Below are positions 35,826 to 46,224 of a stretch of 64,000 bases of DNA, piece after piece. Origin of the DNA: Sympetrum striolatum. Lineage: Eukaryota; Arthropoda; Insecta; Odonata; Libellulidae. A program made the translations under genes and the position numbers. The notes under the pieces are model-generated. The model did no database searches. It saw nothing but the letters and a program-made list of their open reading frames with translations, and was not told the DNA's origin. Position 1 is the stretch's first letter. Each line of letters opens with the position of its first letter. Where the stretch lies: positions 28,487,849 through 28,551,848 of the forward strand of contig OX388345.1 in NCBI GenBank assembly GCA_947579665.1. The letters run 5' to 3'.

Positions 35826-35981
35826 AAATAAGAAATTGGTAAAGTACTTCGTAATCATACCTGATGATGGCGTTAGCCGAAACCGGTCGTTTAAAAAAAA
35901 ATAATAATGTGGAAATTACGAAGTACTTTACTAATTTCTTATTATGGCTTTCCACGAAGTCCGGCCTAATGCCATAGAATT
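35826..35981 (+). mobile_element. Penelope-type hammerhead mini-element, copy 1 (156 bp)
   Basis: The element is flanked by a perfect 14-bp direct repeat, TATGTAACACGACC, at 35812-35825 and 35982-35995. It consists of a long hairpin (arms 35827-35855 and 35915-35943, 28 of 29 bases complementary) enclosing a hammerhead core, plus a 38-bp tail starting ATGGCTTTCCACGAAGTCC. The ACCGGTC-containing hammerhead is known from the terminal repeats of Penelope-like retroelements and from retrozymes. No reverse transcriptase or GIY-YIG endonuclease is present, so the copy must have moved in trans. Confidence 0.85.
35851..35920 (+). ncRNA. Hammerhead ribozyme, type I core
   Basis: CTGATGA at 35861-35867 is followed by stem II GGC-GTTA-GCC (one extra T before it). 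GAAA starts at 35879, then the palindromic stem III ACCGGT (35882-35887), with C at 35888 as the expected cleavage-site nucleotide. All conserved catalytic-core bases are present. Stem III is only viable as an intermolecular or tandem duplex, as in Penelope-type ribozymes. Close to the core, stem I pairs C-G, A-T and A-T with one mismatch, and farther out it joins the 29-bp arms. Confidence 0.8.
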
Positions 35982-36078
35982 TATGTAACACGACCTGTAT
36001 AAGTATATCTTAATTGGTTTATTTTTCATTGATATTTTGATAGAACCTCATACTCCATCTAAACCATTTACTTATGTA

Positions 36079-36307
36079 TGAGAATACGGCGCAAGGTGTA
36101 CTATAATTCATTCGATTCGGAAAACTAGTTAGAAACCTTAGAATTTTACCCCAGCCTAGATAAATATATTACTAATTTTTCACTATATTTTTAATTCTTC
36201 TTTTTGTAGTTCCTCATCATTTATACAAACCGTTTATTCATGTATTAATTAATTTGTTATTGAGAATACGGTGCAAGGTGCGCTGTAATTCATTAGATTC
36301 GGAAAAC
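36079..36307. repeat. Direct repeats, 47 bp, spaced 181 bp
   Basis: GAGAATACGGCGCAAGGTG, then ATTCATTCGATTCGGAAAAC at 36079-36126 recurs at 36260-36307 with few changes. The flanking sequence shows weaker similarity (AAACCATTTACT and AAACCGTTTATT), so this is probably an older tandem duplication. Confidence 0.85.
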
Positions 36308-37089
36308 ACAAGAGGGCGTCGGGAGAGGCCTCCGTGGATCCAATTTCCTTTACTTAAAGCGAATTTCTTATCCAGTCTTATCGTCCATCTGCTGCGGAAG
36401 TTGTCTTTTCGAACATCTTAATTTCATTTCGGAATTTGGAGACTCTCGACGAGATGCGGAAAGATGAGGGAAAACTATTATTTCAGTTAATCGAAATTTT
36501 TGTTTATGAAAATGGCTGAATTTTCGGATGAATTTAAATGCAAAAGGCGAATCAACGAATCTTAACTGTCATATGGAACGATAGGAGATAGAACTTCAAC
36601 ATCTTTTAGTTTATTACGATCGCAAAGATCTTATTTATTTCGAATTTTAATTGTTTTCGCTATTTGGTATTGTCGTGCACTTATATGGTAATTTCCAAAT
36701 TATCTACGAAAGTTAGTTTGGTGTGAGAAAATACAGATCTAGTTTCAGAGCCAGCATGTTATACTATCGATAGCTTCAGGCACGGATTTTTTTAAAGCCT
36801 CATCTTTTCATTTTTTCACAAGACAGGATGTTCTCAAAATAAATGTCATCGTAACAAAGGCTGCCTTTCTGTTTAAAAGAATGAACTATTCGGATACTGT
36901 TTAGAAAGTTTCTTTTACATCCCTCTTAAGTTTTCTACTCTATCTATATTCACCTACACATTACTTAAGATTTAATATCTCTGACGAAAGGCTTGATGTA
37001 AGAAGAGTGTTTCCATACTCGATCTCGCCTTAATAAAGACCTTATAGATTCGTAACGAAATACCTCCGTATAACGGATTAAATTCCGCG
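36308..37089. other. Mostly unclassified DNA, with a possible LINE 3' end
   Basis: 36985-37045 resembles the putative retrotransposon 3' terminus at 22037-22107 (GTAAGAAGAG, then CTCGCCTTAATAAAGACC). The rest shows no recognisable feature. CpG is somewhat raised at 36300-36480. Confidence 0.35.
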
Positions 37090-37345
37090 ATACTTTGTGG
37101 AAAATCATTTTAAAAAAGTGCCTTTACTTACAAAACTTGTTGGAATTCCACAGCACAAATACACACAAAATCACTCCTTCATCAGAACTGAGGAAAACCG
37201 CATGGAGCAAAGAGCATTTTCCTCTTAGCTACGTATATAATTCTTTCTCCATGTTTTAATTATTGATTGAATACGAAAACCGGTCAGCTTTTGTCTACTT
37301 GTATTGTGGGATTCGTACATGTTTTGTTAGTAAAGACTTTTTTGA
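37090..37345 (-). mobile_element. Diverged Penelope-type hammerhead element
   Basis: Read on the minus strand, its end has TTTTAAAATGATTTTCCAC, then AAAGTATCGC, matching the tail of the element at 61182-61334 (AAAATGGCTTTCCACAAAGT). Arms 37126-37160 and 37300-37335 are complementary at about 27 of 35 positions. The centre contains GAAAACCGGTC on the + strand, next to a degenerate TTGATTGA in place of CTGATGA. It is longer and older than the other two copies, and the boundaries are approximate. Confidence 0.6.
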
Positions 37346-37389
37346 AAGACTATCACTTGAATATAAACTGTGAAAATTACGAAAAATAA

Positions 37390-37989
37390 TAATGGTGAAA
37401 TAGTGGATGAATTTTCGTGTTTGCGTAAGATTGAAAGAAATGGAGATATAGAGAGGCTTGTGATTTCAGAAGATTAGCGTGTGGTATGAAAATAGAAATA
37501 TGTTTATCTGTATGCTGCTCTAAATAGCGAAAGTTCGGCGTGTCAGGATAAGCACATGAGTAGACTGAATGGAGTTTAAATGGATTTTACGAAGAGTACG
37601 TGCTCCAAAAACAGGAGATACCGAGTCTAAAATAACCGGGTAATGAATGGATGTGGGCGAAAAGAAAAGCACCACGACCAGAGTCGTGAAAGAGTCGGTG
37701 TTTGACGTTGGTTTGGACGTATGAAAGGGATGGGTGAAAGCAGGATGACTAAAATGGTGTATGACGAGTGAGCGAGTGGCTGTAAATGACGAGGAAGCTG
37801 GTTGAAGGGGATGAATGTGATGTGAAGAGATGTTTGTAGCTTTAAGAATAAAAGCCAATGTATGAAAAGATATGCGGATACCTCTGAAAGATGCATGCAT
37901 GAATGGGAGGAAGGGCGCGAATATCAGAGGCAGTTAACGCGGTTAAGGCGGATGGGATAGGGCGGGTGATATGTATGTATGTATGCATG
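37390..37989 (+). mobile_element. Decayed RTE-like retrotransposon C-terminal end with (ATGT)n tail
   Basis: NGEIVDEFSCLRKIERNGDI (about 37391-37450) matches the VDEFxYLGS-xxNGD region. RWFGRMKGMGE at about 37710 matches the same C-terminal block as 17606-17640, and the two share ACGTTGGTTTGGACGTATGA at DNA level. ADTSERCMHEWEEG follows. The copy ends with an ATGT tetranucleotide run at 37969-37989, the usual kind of RTE tail. Stops and frameshifts are present. Confidence 0.78.
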
Positions 37990-40900
37990 AAATTGGTTTA
38001 CAGCCCGGATTTTCACCTCTGAGTATTTCCTCTCCCGAATTTACACGGTGTGGTTTCGCGCTGTTTGCGGATAATCTCGCCTCAAAAATTACTTAACTCC
38101 AAATATTTAATTAGTACCGAAAATTGGGAATGAAGACTATTTGCATTGGGACTTTCGAATAGAGATTTTATTTTTCGATTTTACGCGAATTATGGCTCAT
38201 TCATCGAGGTTTCTTTGAGCAACTCCTAGTATTCTTCCCTTATTTTATTCGAATCAATTTTTTTTATTACTATCAAGAGTTTGCAAAATTCACAACACTT
38301 GTAAAACATGAGTTAATGGAGATAATGTATAAAACTTGATATATTACCGTTGTGGACATTATTTTATTGAAGAAACCATTAATAATAAAATTAATTTACC
38401 ATTAATTCCACTAAATTAAAAAAATAGCTCGATCGAGGTTTCGTAACATTGTAAAATTATCAGCCATTTCAGCCGAAACCTCTATAAATACATGGAAGCT
38501 TTAATATTAATGCACAATGTAATTTTGATGTTAAATTAAAATTTAATTCTATAATGAAATGTTAATCTTTCTCTCTAACGTTAATGTTACATTACAGCTG
38601 ATAATTCATGAATCAATGGGTTATTTAATTTTAGCGAAAGTTACGAAGTATTAATTTATTTTCCATCAAAAAATCCAGAATTTAGAGCCTTCAATTCACT
38701 CTTTGGCCGTCCTATTTCTGAGCTGGCAGAAAGGACATTTTTGCGAAAAGGTGTGACCTAAAATCGACCTATATATGACATATAAAACGAGGGCAAAAAC
38801 TACAAAGAGTGATTCAAGTGCAACCCTCAGGTTTTCTGATTAAAGGAACCGCTTATGGGATCATGAGTTATCTTGAAGTGCTTATCTTTAAGTTTTGCAG
38901 TCAAACCCGAAGCCGTGGGACGACCGTCGATTTCGAGTGTTTGCGAGCGGATGAAAAATTCCTGTCAGCGAATGAAAAGCGAGGCTCCGCCGGAATCGTT
39001 TTTCAAAACGTGGAATAAGCAATTCCTGAGATGGAAGCGAAGATGAAATTTTGTTTGAAGAAAGTAGCGCCTCGAGTGTAAACAACTTAAGGAATGATTT
39101 TGAGGAAATTTTTCTACGAATTTATTCTTCATTGTTTTAGCTGATTCGTTGCGGCAATAATCTTATCACCTTCCAATCACAAAAATAAAATCACGTTCGT
39201 AACAGTTTTTTAAGTTTTTTCGACGTAGGCGCAGTAATACGTCTCATGGGGTATTATCGGTGAAAGGATGCACTAAATAATGAATTTACTCCGTAAAAAA
39301 TAAACCGTCCCTGCACTTTAAGACTACGAACGGATCCGTGGCGTTCTTAATCCAATTCCTTTGCGTTTAACTGGAGCGGATAATGCTTCCCTCTCTCGTC
39401 CTTGGTGTGTCGCGGTGTCGTTTGGATGGACCCATATTTGAGACGGCGCTTCCAGATGCATCGGTTTACGCGGGCGGTCTCTCGAGACGGTGATATTTTC
39501 TCCAGCGATGCGCTCCTTAGGTTACGAGTCACCGTACAATATTTCCAATGCTTTCGGGCGATAGCTGAGAATTTATATCGAATGTCTGGCCTCAAAATGT
39601 TTTTTTAAACATCCTCCCCAAGATTCTGCATAAAGAATTGGATTCCATTGTTTTTTCTTGTCTTCTCATGAGATATTTTCTTCATCAAAATGTATGGTAT
39701 CTGCGCTTAAGTATAAAAAATATACTGGTATATAATCGATTTCTTCATATATTTTAGATAAATAACAGATCTTATGTATGTTTTATTTACATATTATGAT
39801 ATATTATGTATCTTATGTACTTATAATATGTATACTGTAATTTAATTGTGCAGCCGAGAGGTTTTTGGAGGGGAATGATTTTAAGTGAAAGTCAGACTTA
39901 AGATCATTTTTATGTTCTCCTTAAACATTGCCATCTGCCAGAGGGCCAATTTGCAACGTACGCTTAAATAAATAAATATCGTTTCCTTAACTTCAAGGAA
40001 GTATGCGCTTTTCTCATTCAAACGATTATTTTCTTAACTTATTAGTTACATTCGTTTTATCCCGTGCAATTTTTAATGTTTAACAGACCAATTCAAGGCA
40101 TTATGCCAATAAAGTGCAGTATGTTGTGTTAATATTTGGCATTATGGTTTCATTTAAACCACAAATAAAATCATGCTAGACATACAAACGAAAATATTCC
40201 CAAATACTTATTCTATTAAACGATTTGTTGCCAAAAGGGATAAAAAATCATTACGGGTTAATTTATTGATTTATTACGTCATCACCCTCCAATACATTCC
40301 GTTGCAATCTCCTCAAAATTTGATACTTGATCGCAAAAGATAAATAGAGCAATTTGAGTTAATTGAATGACTTACTTTATCGAGCATGGTTATATTCCGA
40401 AGTCTTTGTTTGGAGTTTTGTATTAAAAACATTTTACTGAACTCAGCATATTAAGTAATAATAGGAAAACATCTGGCAAATCTGGTTTTGCTTAACAGTA
40501 TACAATATATATGAACATTACGAATATCAGACTTCGAAATGTAATAATTACTTTTGTAGTATATTCGTGCGATTTGTTTCAAACTCAAAAAGTTGAATGC
40601 GAAGGATTTTTCCACTTCTGATTTCTTTAGCGCTTAAACTCTTCCGATACGATCGCATCGTCAATATTTTACCATCCTCTAAAACTGTGTAATGTGATTT
40701 GTGGAAAAACAAATAAGATTTCAGCCGAGCTGAAAAGTTTTGAAAAGAATTCGAGGAATATGATCGTATCGACATTTTGGGAGAAGTGTATTATATAAAG
40801 TGATGGATTTCAGGTGTTCTTTTTCGGAATTCCCTAAAATGTGTTAAAAGTATATTGATAGTTTGGTTTTCCTTCACTGTCAATGTTTTTCAAAGATGCT

Positions 40901-41021
40901 AATTTGAAGTTCCATGAATTATAATATGTTTTCTTAGAGAGAGATTTCGATTACTTTAGTAACATTCTATACATGTCAACATCTCGTCTGTAAGGAATGA
41001 CCTAAAAATCCTCGATGTATC
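37990..41021. other. Unclassified DNA, no gene recognised
   Basis: AT-rich, with CpG-richer islands at about 38860-39080 and 39310-39590. Short frames only. An inverted pair GAGGTTTCG / CGAAACCTC at about 38435-38490 is too short to interpret. Confidence 0.4.
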
Positions 41022-41029
41022 GTATATGT

Positions 41030-41762
41030 CAGGGGTACTCAACCTGGTGCCCGCGGGCACCCAGGTGCCCGAAGTGGCCTCGTACTGTGCCCGCCAAGCT
41101 TCGATAAAAAGATTCTTTTTATTTGCTACAACATTTTTTCTTGGGATTGCACTATCGGGGATAGAGTGGAGGTTTGGTGGGGAAAGAGTCAGAAACTTGG
41201 TTGTCCTGGTCTTGGGTTTCGTAAACATTTTATCCCTTTTATCGCATGTGTCCAGATTAACAAGACGCGTATCTATGTCATATTTAGTTCAATATACGAA
41301 TGCGAAGATTCAGCTCGGCTCAGCTTATCAATGTATCAAACTCCTCGTAATCAAGGACTGCTGCATTTCGGAACACAGCCGTGCACATGCAGCGAAAACC
41401 TTTATAACAGATGTATCAAATATTCTTCGGAGATAATGACTTTCTCACATGAGAGGTTCTCAAATATAAGATGTGAGGTTGTGATGAAATTACGTATATA
41501 CGTTGTAATATTTTGGATCTTATTTACCACGGAGTTTTTTGTTTTCAAACGGCGAACGGTTAACTGGTAGTAGTAGTAGTATTGTTAAAAGTGCTTCGAC
41601 AGCTTAGGTCATATCGCACATTGGCTGCCACCGGGGTTAACTGGTAAAGTGATAATATTGCCAAGGGAAGTATCACCCAGGATGGAAATGTTATGTGGTG
41701 CCCGCTTCGCTTTCGGAAGCGCCCTTTGGTGCCCGGGTGCCAAAAAAGGTTGAGTACCCATG
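41030..41762. mobile_element. hAT-type non-autonomous element (733 bp)
   Basis: It starts CAGGGGTACTCAACCTGG and ends GGTTGAGTACCCATG, 14 of the first 15 bases inverted. Subterminal GTGCCCGCGGGCACC and GTGCCCGGGTGCC palindromes sit at both ends. The flanking 8-mers GTATATGT and GTATAATA match at 6 of 8 positions. The open frames inside (136 and 134 codons, overlapping) show no hAT transposase motif. A TAG trinucleotide run lies at about 41566. Confidence 0.82.
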
Positions 41763-41770
41763 GTATAATA

Positions 41771-43509
41771 GTTTTAGACAGCGGATCAAATGACTTATCG
41801 TGGTGATCACGGAATAGAAAATGGAAGATGATGTAGACTACATTTCTGAGAAATAAATTCAAAAGTTGAAATTTTCACTTTGTGGGATATCGTCATGATG
41901 ATAATTGAAAATCAAACTTGGTCACTTCCACTATTTAGAATAGTTTGAAGTTAGTTACATATAAATAGTGAAATTAACAAAGTTTGTTTGAATTTATCTT
42001 CATTTATGAGATCGTTTACACATCAACTCATTGGACTTACCCTACAGTAGTTCTGAAATATTTTCAAGATTTTAAGCTCTTCATATCTCTTGAGCAAATA
42101 TTTGCGCAAGCCATCCGAAGTTATCATTTATCAGATCAGAGATCATTTATCTCTGCGAGTTGTATCTGTCAGTCAGTCATCGGAGGTATGACTCGAATTA
42201 ATTAATTTTCATAATTATACAAGTTCCTTAACTTGGTGATTTATAATTAACGTAGAAATTTAGAATCACGAGGTTAAGGTTTTAGAGGGAAATTCCCTTC
42301 CTCACCGCAATATCTTATAAGGGATAAAAGGGAACGTGCTCAGCGCTACCCTAAATTTTCAGAAACGGAAGAAATTTAAGGGGCAGTAAATTGTCGAATT
42401 TGGTGAAAGTATAATAACTACTGACTTATTTATGGACAATTAACTAACGGAGGAATTATTTCAAAATTCAGCGGAAGAGTTTCTGAGCAGAGAACACCAT
42501 CGAAGCCCGTTGCGAGAAGAGATATATGGCTTAGTACGCCTGTGCAGTAAATTCCACCGCTAGAATGTTGTCTTATATTGGTCTGGTGGCTGCCAAATCT
42601 GATATAGCGAAATTTCCTTGCGAAAGATTGCGAACAAACAAAGCCCCCTATTATCAAACCTTCTGCTACTCTGCCGCCAGTTCTGCTCTCTTTAACTTTA
42701 GATTGTGAAGGGGAAAAATACATTTGTTTGAGAATGATGCTTGGATGGGTTTTGTATCTTTCCCGGCAGGAACGTAATTATAAATCTCACCGAAGGGGCC
42801 AAGGAGGGCCAGCGGAAGTCGTGGGTAGATGTTTATTTGGCGCATTTGCCAAAATCAGACGATTTCCTGTAAATATTAGACAACACCGGATTCTCTGAAA
42901 TTAAGAGAAAAGCAATTTTTGTCTGTCATAATGAAAGCGTGAAGCGTAGTCAGTGGTGTATATACTTTTGGTGATGTATACTTACTGATTAGTGTAACCA
43001 CTTTCGTAAGAGTTTAGTAAAAGTTTTTATCCCAGGGTCGATATGTACGATACTATTCCTTGTAAATGAGTACACTCACTAGAGAACCCATACACTCGCT
43101 ACGGCAGATTAGTTTAAGTATGATTTTACGGTAAGTAGATTTTGATCATTGAACTGGTAGGGTGACAACTTTGGGTATTAATGTTTAATTGTGGCAATAC
43201 TTTTGTTTTGGGATAATTAATTATTGATAATGTTGTCTAGTACAAAAACATGCGGGCTTGGCTCACTAGCAGGAATGAAGTGTTGCGTGTGCTAATCAAG
43301 ACATCGAAAATATATTAAATTCATGATTGCAAGAAGGAAAAAATTGCAATTAGAGTGAAAGGTTGGGTTAACCTCGCTTTTTCCCTTTGTGCACAATTGT
43401 ATTTAATCAGATGTGAAAATGTTTGCATTTAATTATAACCGTTTATATTTTGACCCTGGGTTCACATTTCTACTGATGTCTTACGTCAGTGACAAGTAAC
43501 AGTGTTTAT
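41771..43509. other. Unclassified DNA, no gene recognised
   Basis: No domain, exon or element boundary could be supported. Confidence 0.4.
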
Positions 43510-43556
43510 CAGTAAAAGTAATTTACTTGTCAGTGACAAGTAAATTACTTTTACTG
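43510..43556. repeat. Perfect 21-bp hairpin
   Basis: CAGTAAAAGTAATTTACTTG plus T is followed by a 5-base loop CAGTG and its exact reverse complement. The phrase TCAGTGACAAGTAA also occurs just upstream at about 43488, so a short tandem copy accompanies the hairpin. Confidence 0.95.
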
Positions 43557-43710
43557 TAACACATGAAAAAAAAATAAAAATCACGCGAGTTGACATTGTA
43601 AGCCTTAATGTGCTGGGAAGCTAAATAAAGGATAGCTGATTGAAGTGGGAACTAAGGGCCACGAAAATTTGAGGTGACCCATGGGCCGAGTGTTCTTTCC
43701 CGATAAATGT

Positions 43711-43918
43711 ATTACAGGATAACTTCACGGGTTAGCAATCTGGAAACTTCCTCACGAAGTCTCTGCCGCTATCACTGCTGCCATCCTCAGGGGGTTCAGC
43801 ACCTCCGGAAGTTTGAACCTTTTTAACCTTGAACTTAATGGCACCAGTCACAGCAGCAGAGGCGTCCGCGGGGAAGTTACTCGTTTGGAAAGCCGTGAAG
43901 TTATCCTGCAATTACAAT
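43711..43918. repeat. Long imperfect palindrome, copy A
   Basis: Arms of about 75 bp (43711-43785 and 43834-43918) pair at roughly 75 percent. They begin CAGGATAACTTCACGG / CCGTGAAGTTATCCTG with a perfect 16-bp match, and continue to CTCTGCCGCTATCACTG / CAGTCACAGCAGCAGAG. On the minus strand an open 57-codon frame follows a splice-acceptor-like TTGTAATTGCAG and ends in a stop. A decayed terminal exon is thus an alternative reading, though the palindrome explains the same bases. The left-arm inner part is related to the segment at 59493-59646. Confidence 0.7.
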
Positions 43919-44434
43919 TAGGTTAATGCGCTATCTCGCTCCGCACCTACTGAATATTGGCCGTTAGAAGGCATGCCAATGCATGATATCTTCGAAATAA
44001 TGCAATCTTCAGGATTTGAATAGTTGCACTGCTCATCGTTTGGCCCTTGAGGGAGAACTTCGCTATCGGTCTGATTAATTTACTCCAGCAGAACTTTTCC
44101 TTTCAAGATGAGTTTTTAACCGCGATTGATTAATTTAGTTTAAGCCAGGGTTATAATTTTTGTTCTCTTACTTTAAAGTCAATCGTTAATTAATATGAAA
44201 ACTCGTTTATTGGTACTATAAAATCGATAAGACCCGGAATCTCTGACTAGTAATTGTACTCTGCAACTACAATTACATTCGTGTAACTATTAATGTTTTT
44301 AAGCTGAATTCCGTGAGAGATTTGTGCAAAATTCCCAAATTCAATAAATAAGTATTTTCCAGCGTAACTTGGTAGAATTTAATATTCAAAACTGTAATGA
44401 TAATCTCAAAAGAAATAACATATATCAATTCCAC
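43919..44434. other. Unclassified DNA
   Basis: Nothing was recognised. Confidence 0.35.
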
Positions 44435-44478
44435 AAATAGAACCCAAAAAGAGGTTAACCTCTTTTTCGGTTCTATTT
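44435..44478. repeat. Loopless palindrome, 22-bp arms
   Basis: AAATAGAACCCAAAAAGAGG and TT is followed immediately by its reverse complement with one mismatch. Such exact cruciform-forming sequence can arise as a replication template-switch product or as the remains of a small MITE. Confidence 0.93.
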
Positions 44479-44961
44479 ATGGCATTTATGTCTTTTGACT
44501 GTGTCTGTAAAGGTTTTTTTTGCTAAATTAATTTAAAAAGCAATGTTCGAGCGATATTAGTAAAGGTGCTGTATGAAAGAAACTTAAATCGTTATTCCTA
44601 TTTTTACTTTCGAAAATAGGGTACATTTTTAAATTGAGGGAATTGAGAATTTGATAAGATATACCAATGCTTCATCTAATGTCGGATTTTTTGTTAAGTC
44701 TCTATAAAGAGCCATTCCGATTGCCGAAGCTATAAAAGTCCGTATACTATAGAAGTCGCAGCGCAAAATAAAGAATAAATGAATAAAAAATTAAATATAG
44801 ATCAATATTATAGAAAATAGCCCAGCGGAATCAGCTTAAAATTAAGGTATGTATTTGAAGTAAAAACGGAGTTAATTAATTAACGAAGCAGAGTAGAGAA
44901 GGTTGGAAATGTTCATTAGTATTTCTATTATGAAAATTTCTTTGACAGCATTTCGCACATT
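44479..44961. other. Unclassified DNA
   Basis: Nothing was recognised. Confidence 0.35.
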
Positions 44962-45033
44962 GACTCCCGACGGGAATCGAATCTGGGACCACTTTCATCA
45001 AAGGCAAACGCGTTTTCCACATGACTGGGGCCT
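44962..45033 (-). mobile_element. tRNA-derived SINE head (family S-a), second copy
   Basis: On the minus strand it reads AGTCATGTGGAAAACGCG, TTTGCCTTT, then a B-box-like AGATTCGATTCCC and GTCGGGAGTC. It is collinear with the unit at 28096-28170 and more diverged. Acceptor pairing is lost at the 5' side. Confidence 0.65.
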
Positions 45034-45865
45034 TGGAAACCTTCAGTTTCAATCTAAGCCAGGACAGATTCATTTCGATGATGAATAAAGAAGTAAAGGA
45101 ATAGGCTATGCCAATAATCTTATTCGTAATCTTTTCAAAAGTGTTTATCCAGTATTTTTTACGGTAACAAATAGATCGTCAACCTTGAATTCAGTCACTG
45201 CCTCATTTTCGGATTGAATTCCTTCTGTATGAACGTTACTTAAGTTTTGAGTGGAGAAGATAAGGAACTGCGAGGAAGCCGAGTTTCAATGGAGAGAGCG
45301 GCAAATAAGTGATGAGTTGATTGTGTTGAAGTTAGAGAAATCAAGATGATTTCCTCCTCTCAGAAACGGAGATCGAAATATGTTCCCCCTCTTTGAGATT
45401 CCCAAATGTCTGAGAGATTTCCTCGGATGGAATCGTCATTGAGACCGTTTCGGATAAGGAATGCTTTGAAGACGATGAATTTTATTACTGTTTTCCTTTT
45501 TTTAATAGCATTGCATCACTCAGGTCGGAGTAGACTATCAGTGGTCGTAAATCATCAAATCAATTGTAAATTTATGTGTTCGTGTGTGAGTAGATTTGTA
45601 TGTATGAGTATTAAAATTATACCGAACGAAAATAGATTGTTATAAAGTGAAAGTCGGTTAAAACGACATCTAGGGAACCAAACTTGAGATTTCGTTTTTA
45701 CCTATTTTCATGTTTAGTGAATTTATCTCTGCCTCTACTCGCCAATCAGTACTTTCATATATATACGAGCTTTTATCAACTCTTACGCGGAAAAAGTAAA
45801 TGATGGAAATGAATTTAAACTTTGCACGGGAAAGCGTGCGAATTGGTCCAAGGTTGTACAACAAG
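45034..45865. other. Unclassified DNA
   Basis: Short frames only (79 codons at 45406-45645, + strand). No recognisable domain or repeat. Confidence 0.35.
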
Positions 45866-45943
45866 GCAAGAATAGTGGGACTCGAACCCAGGTCTCCCAC
45901 TTTCCGGGCAGTTGGCATAACAACTAAACTGCAGAAAATGCAT
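45866..45943 (-). mobile_element. tRNA-derived SINE head (family S-b), minus copy of an inverted pair
   Basis: On the minus strand it reads CTGCAGTTTAGTTGTTATGC, then CTGCCCGGAAAGTGGGAG, then ACCTGGGTTCGAGTCCCAC. It has an A-box-like TAGTTGTTATGCC and a perfect B box GGTTCGAGTCC. The CCCGGAAAGTG word is a family marker also seen at 45990 and 49480. Confidence 0.72.
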
Positions 45944-45964
45944 AGAAGTGAAAAGAACGTGACT

Positions 45965-46036
45965 CTGTAGTTTAGCTGTTTGGAACACCTTCCCGGAAAG
46001 TGAGAGACCTGGGTGCGAGTCCCAGCTCTTGTTACT
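45965..46036 (+). mobile_element. tRNA-derived SINE head (family S-b), plus copy of an inverted pair
   Basis: CTGTAGTTTAGCTGTTTGG, then CTTCCCGGAAAGTGAGAG, then ACCTGGGTGCGAGTCCCAG. It is about 75 percent identical to the minus-strand unit 22 bp away. The B box has one change (GGTGCGAGTCC). Confidence 0.72.
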
Positions 46037-46224
46037 ATTTTTCACTCCTCGTATAACCTTAGAAAAAATATGTTTGCCTTCATTAAATAAATAAATTTTC
46101 AACCAGCGAACTTACATAATGTATATATAACACTGTCGTAAAATTTTATCGTGTTAATTGCTTCGCCTCAAACAAATTTATCGAATACATTGAGTGAATT
46201 AAAATGTATTTAAAGAGTGAATGG

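Noticed and set aside
38435..38490. Inverted pair GAGGTTTCG / CGAAACCTC resembling hammerhead element sequence
   Set aside because: There is no CTGATGA, no ACCGGT and no tail. Arms of about nine bases are expected by chance in this much sequence.
41026..41436. 136-codon frame inside the hAT element
   Set aside because: It begins in the terminal repeat and shows no hAT transposase motif. A second frame of similar length overlaps it.
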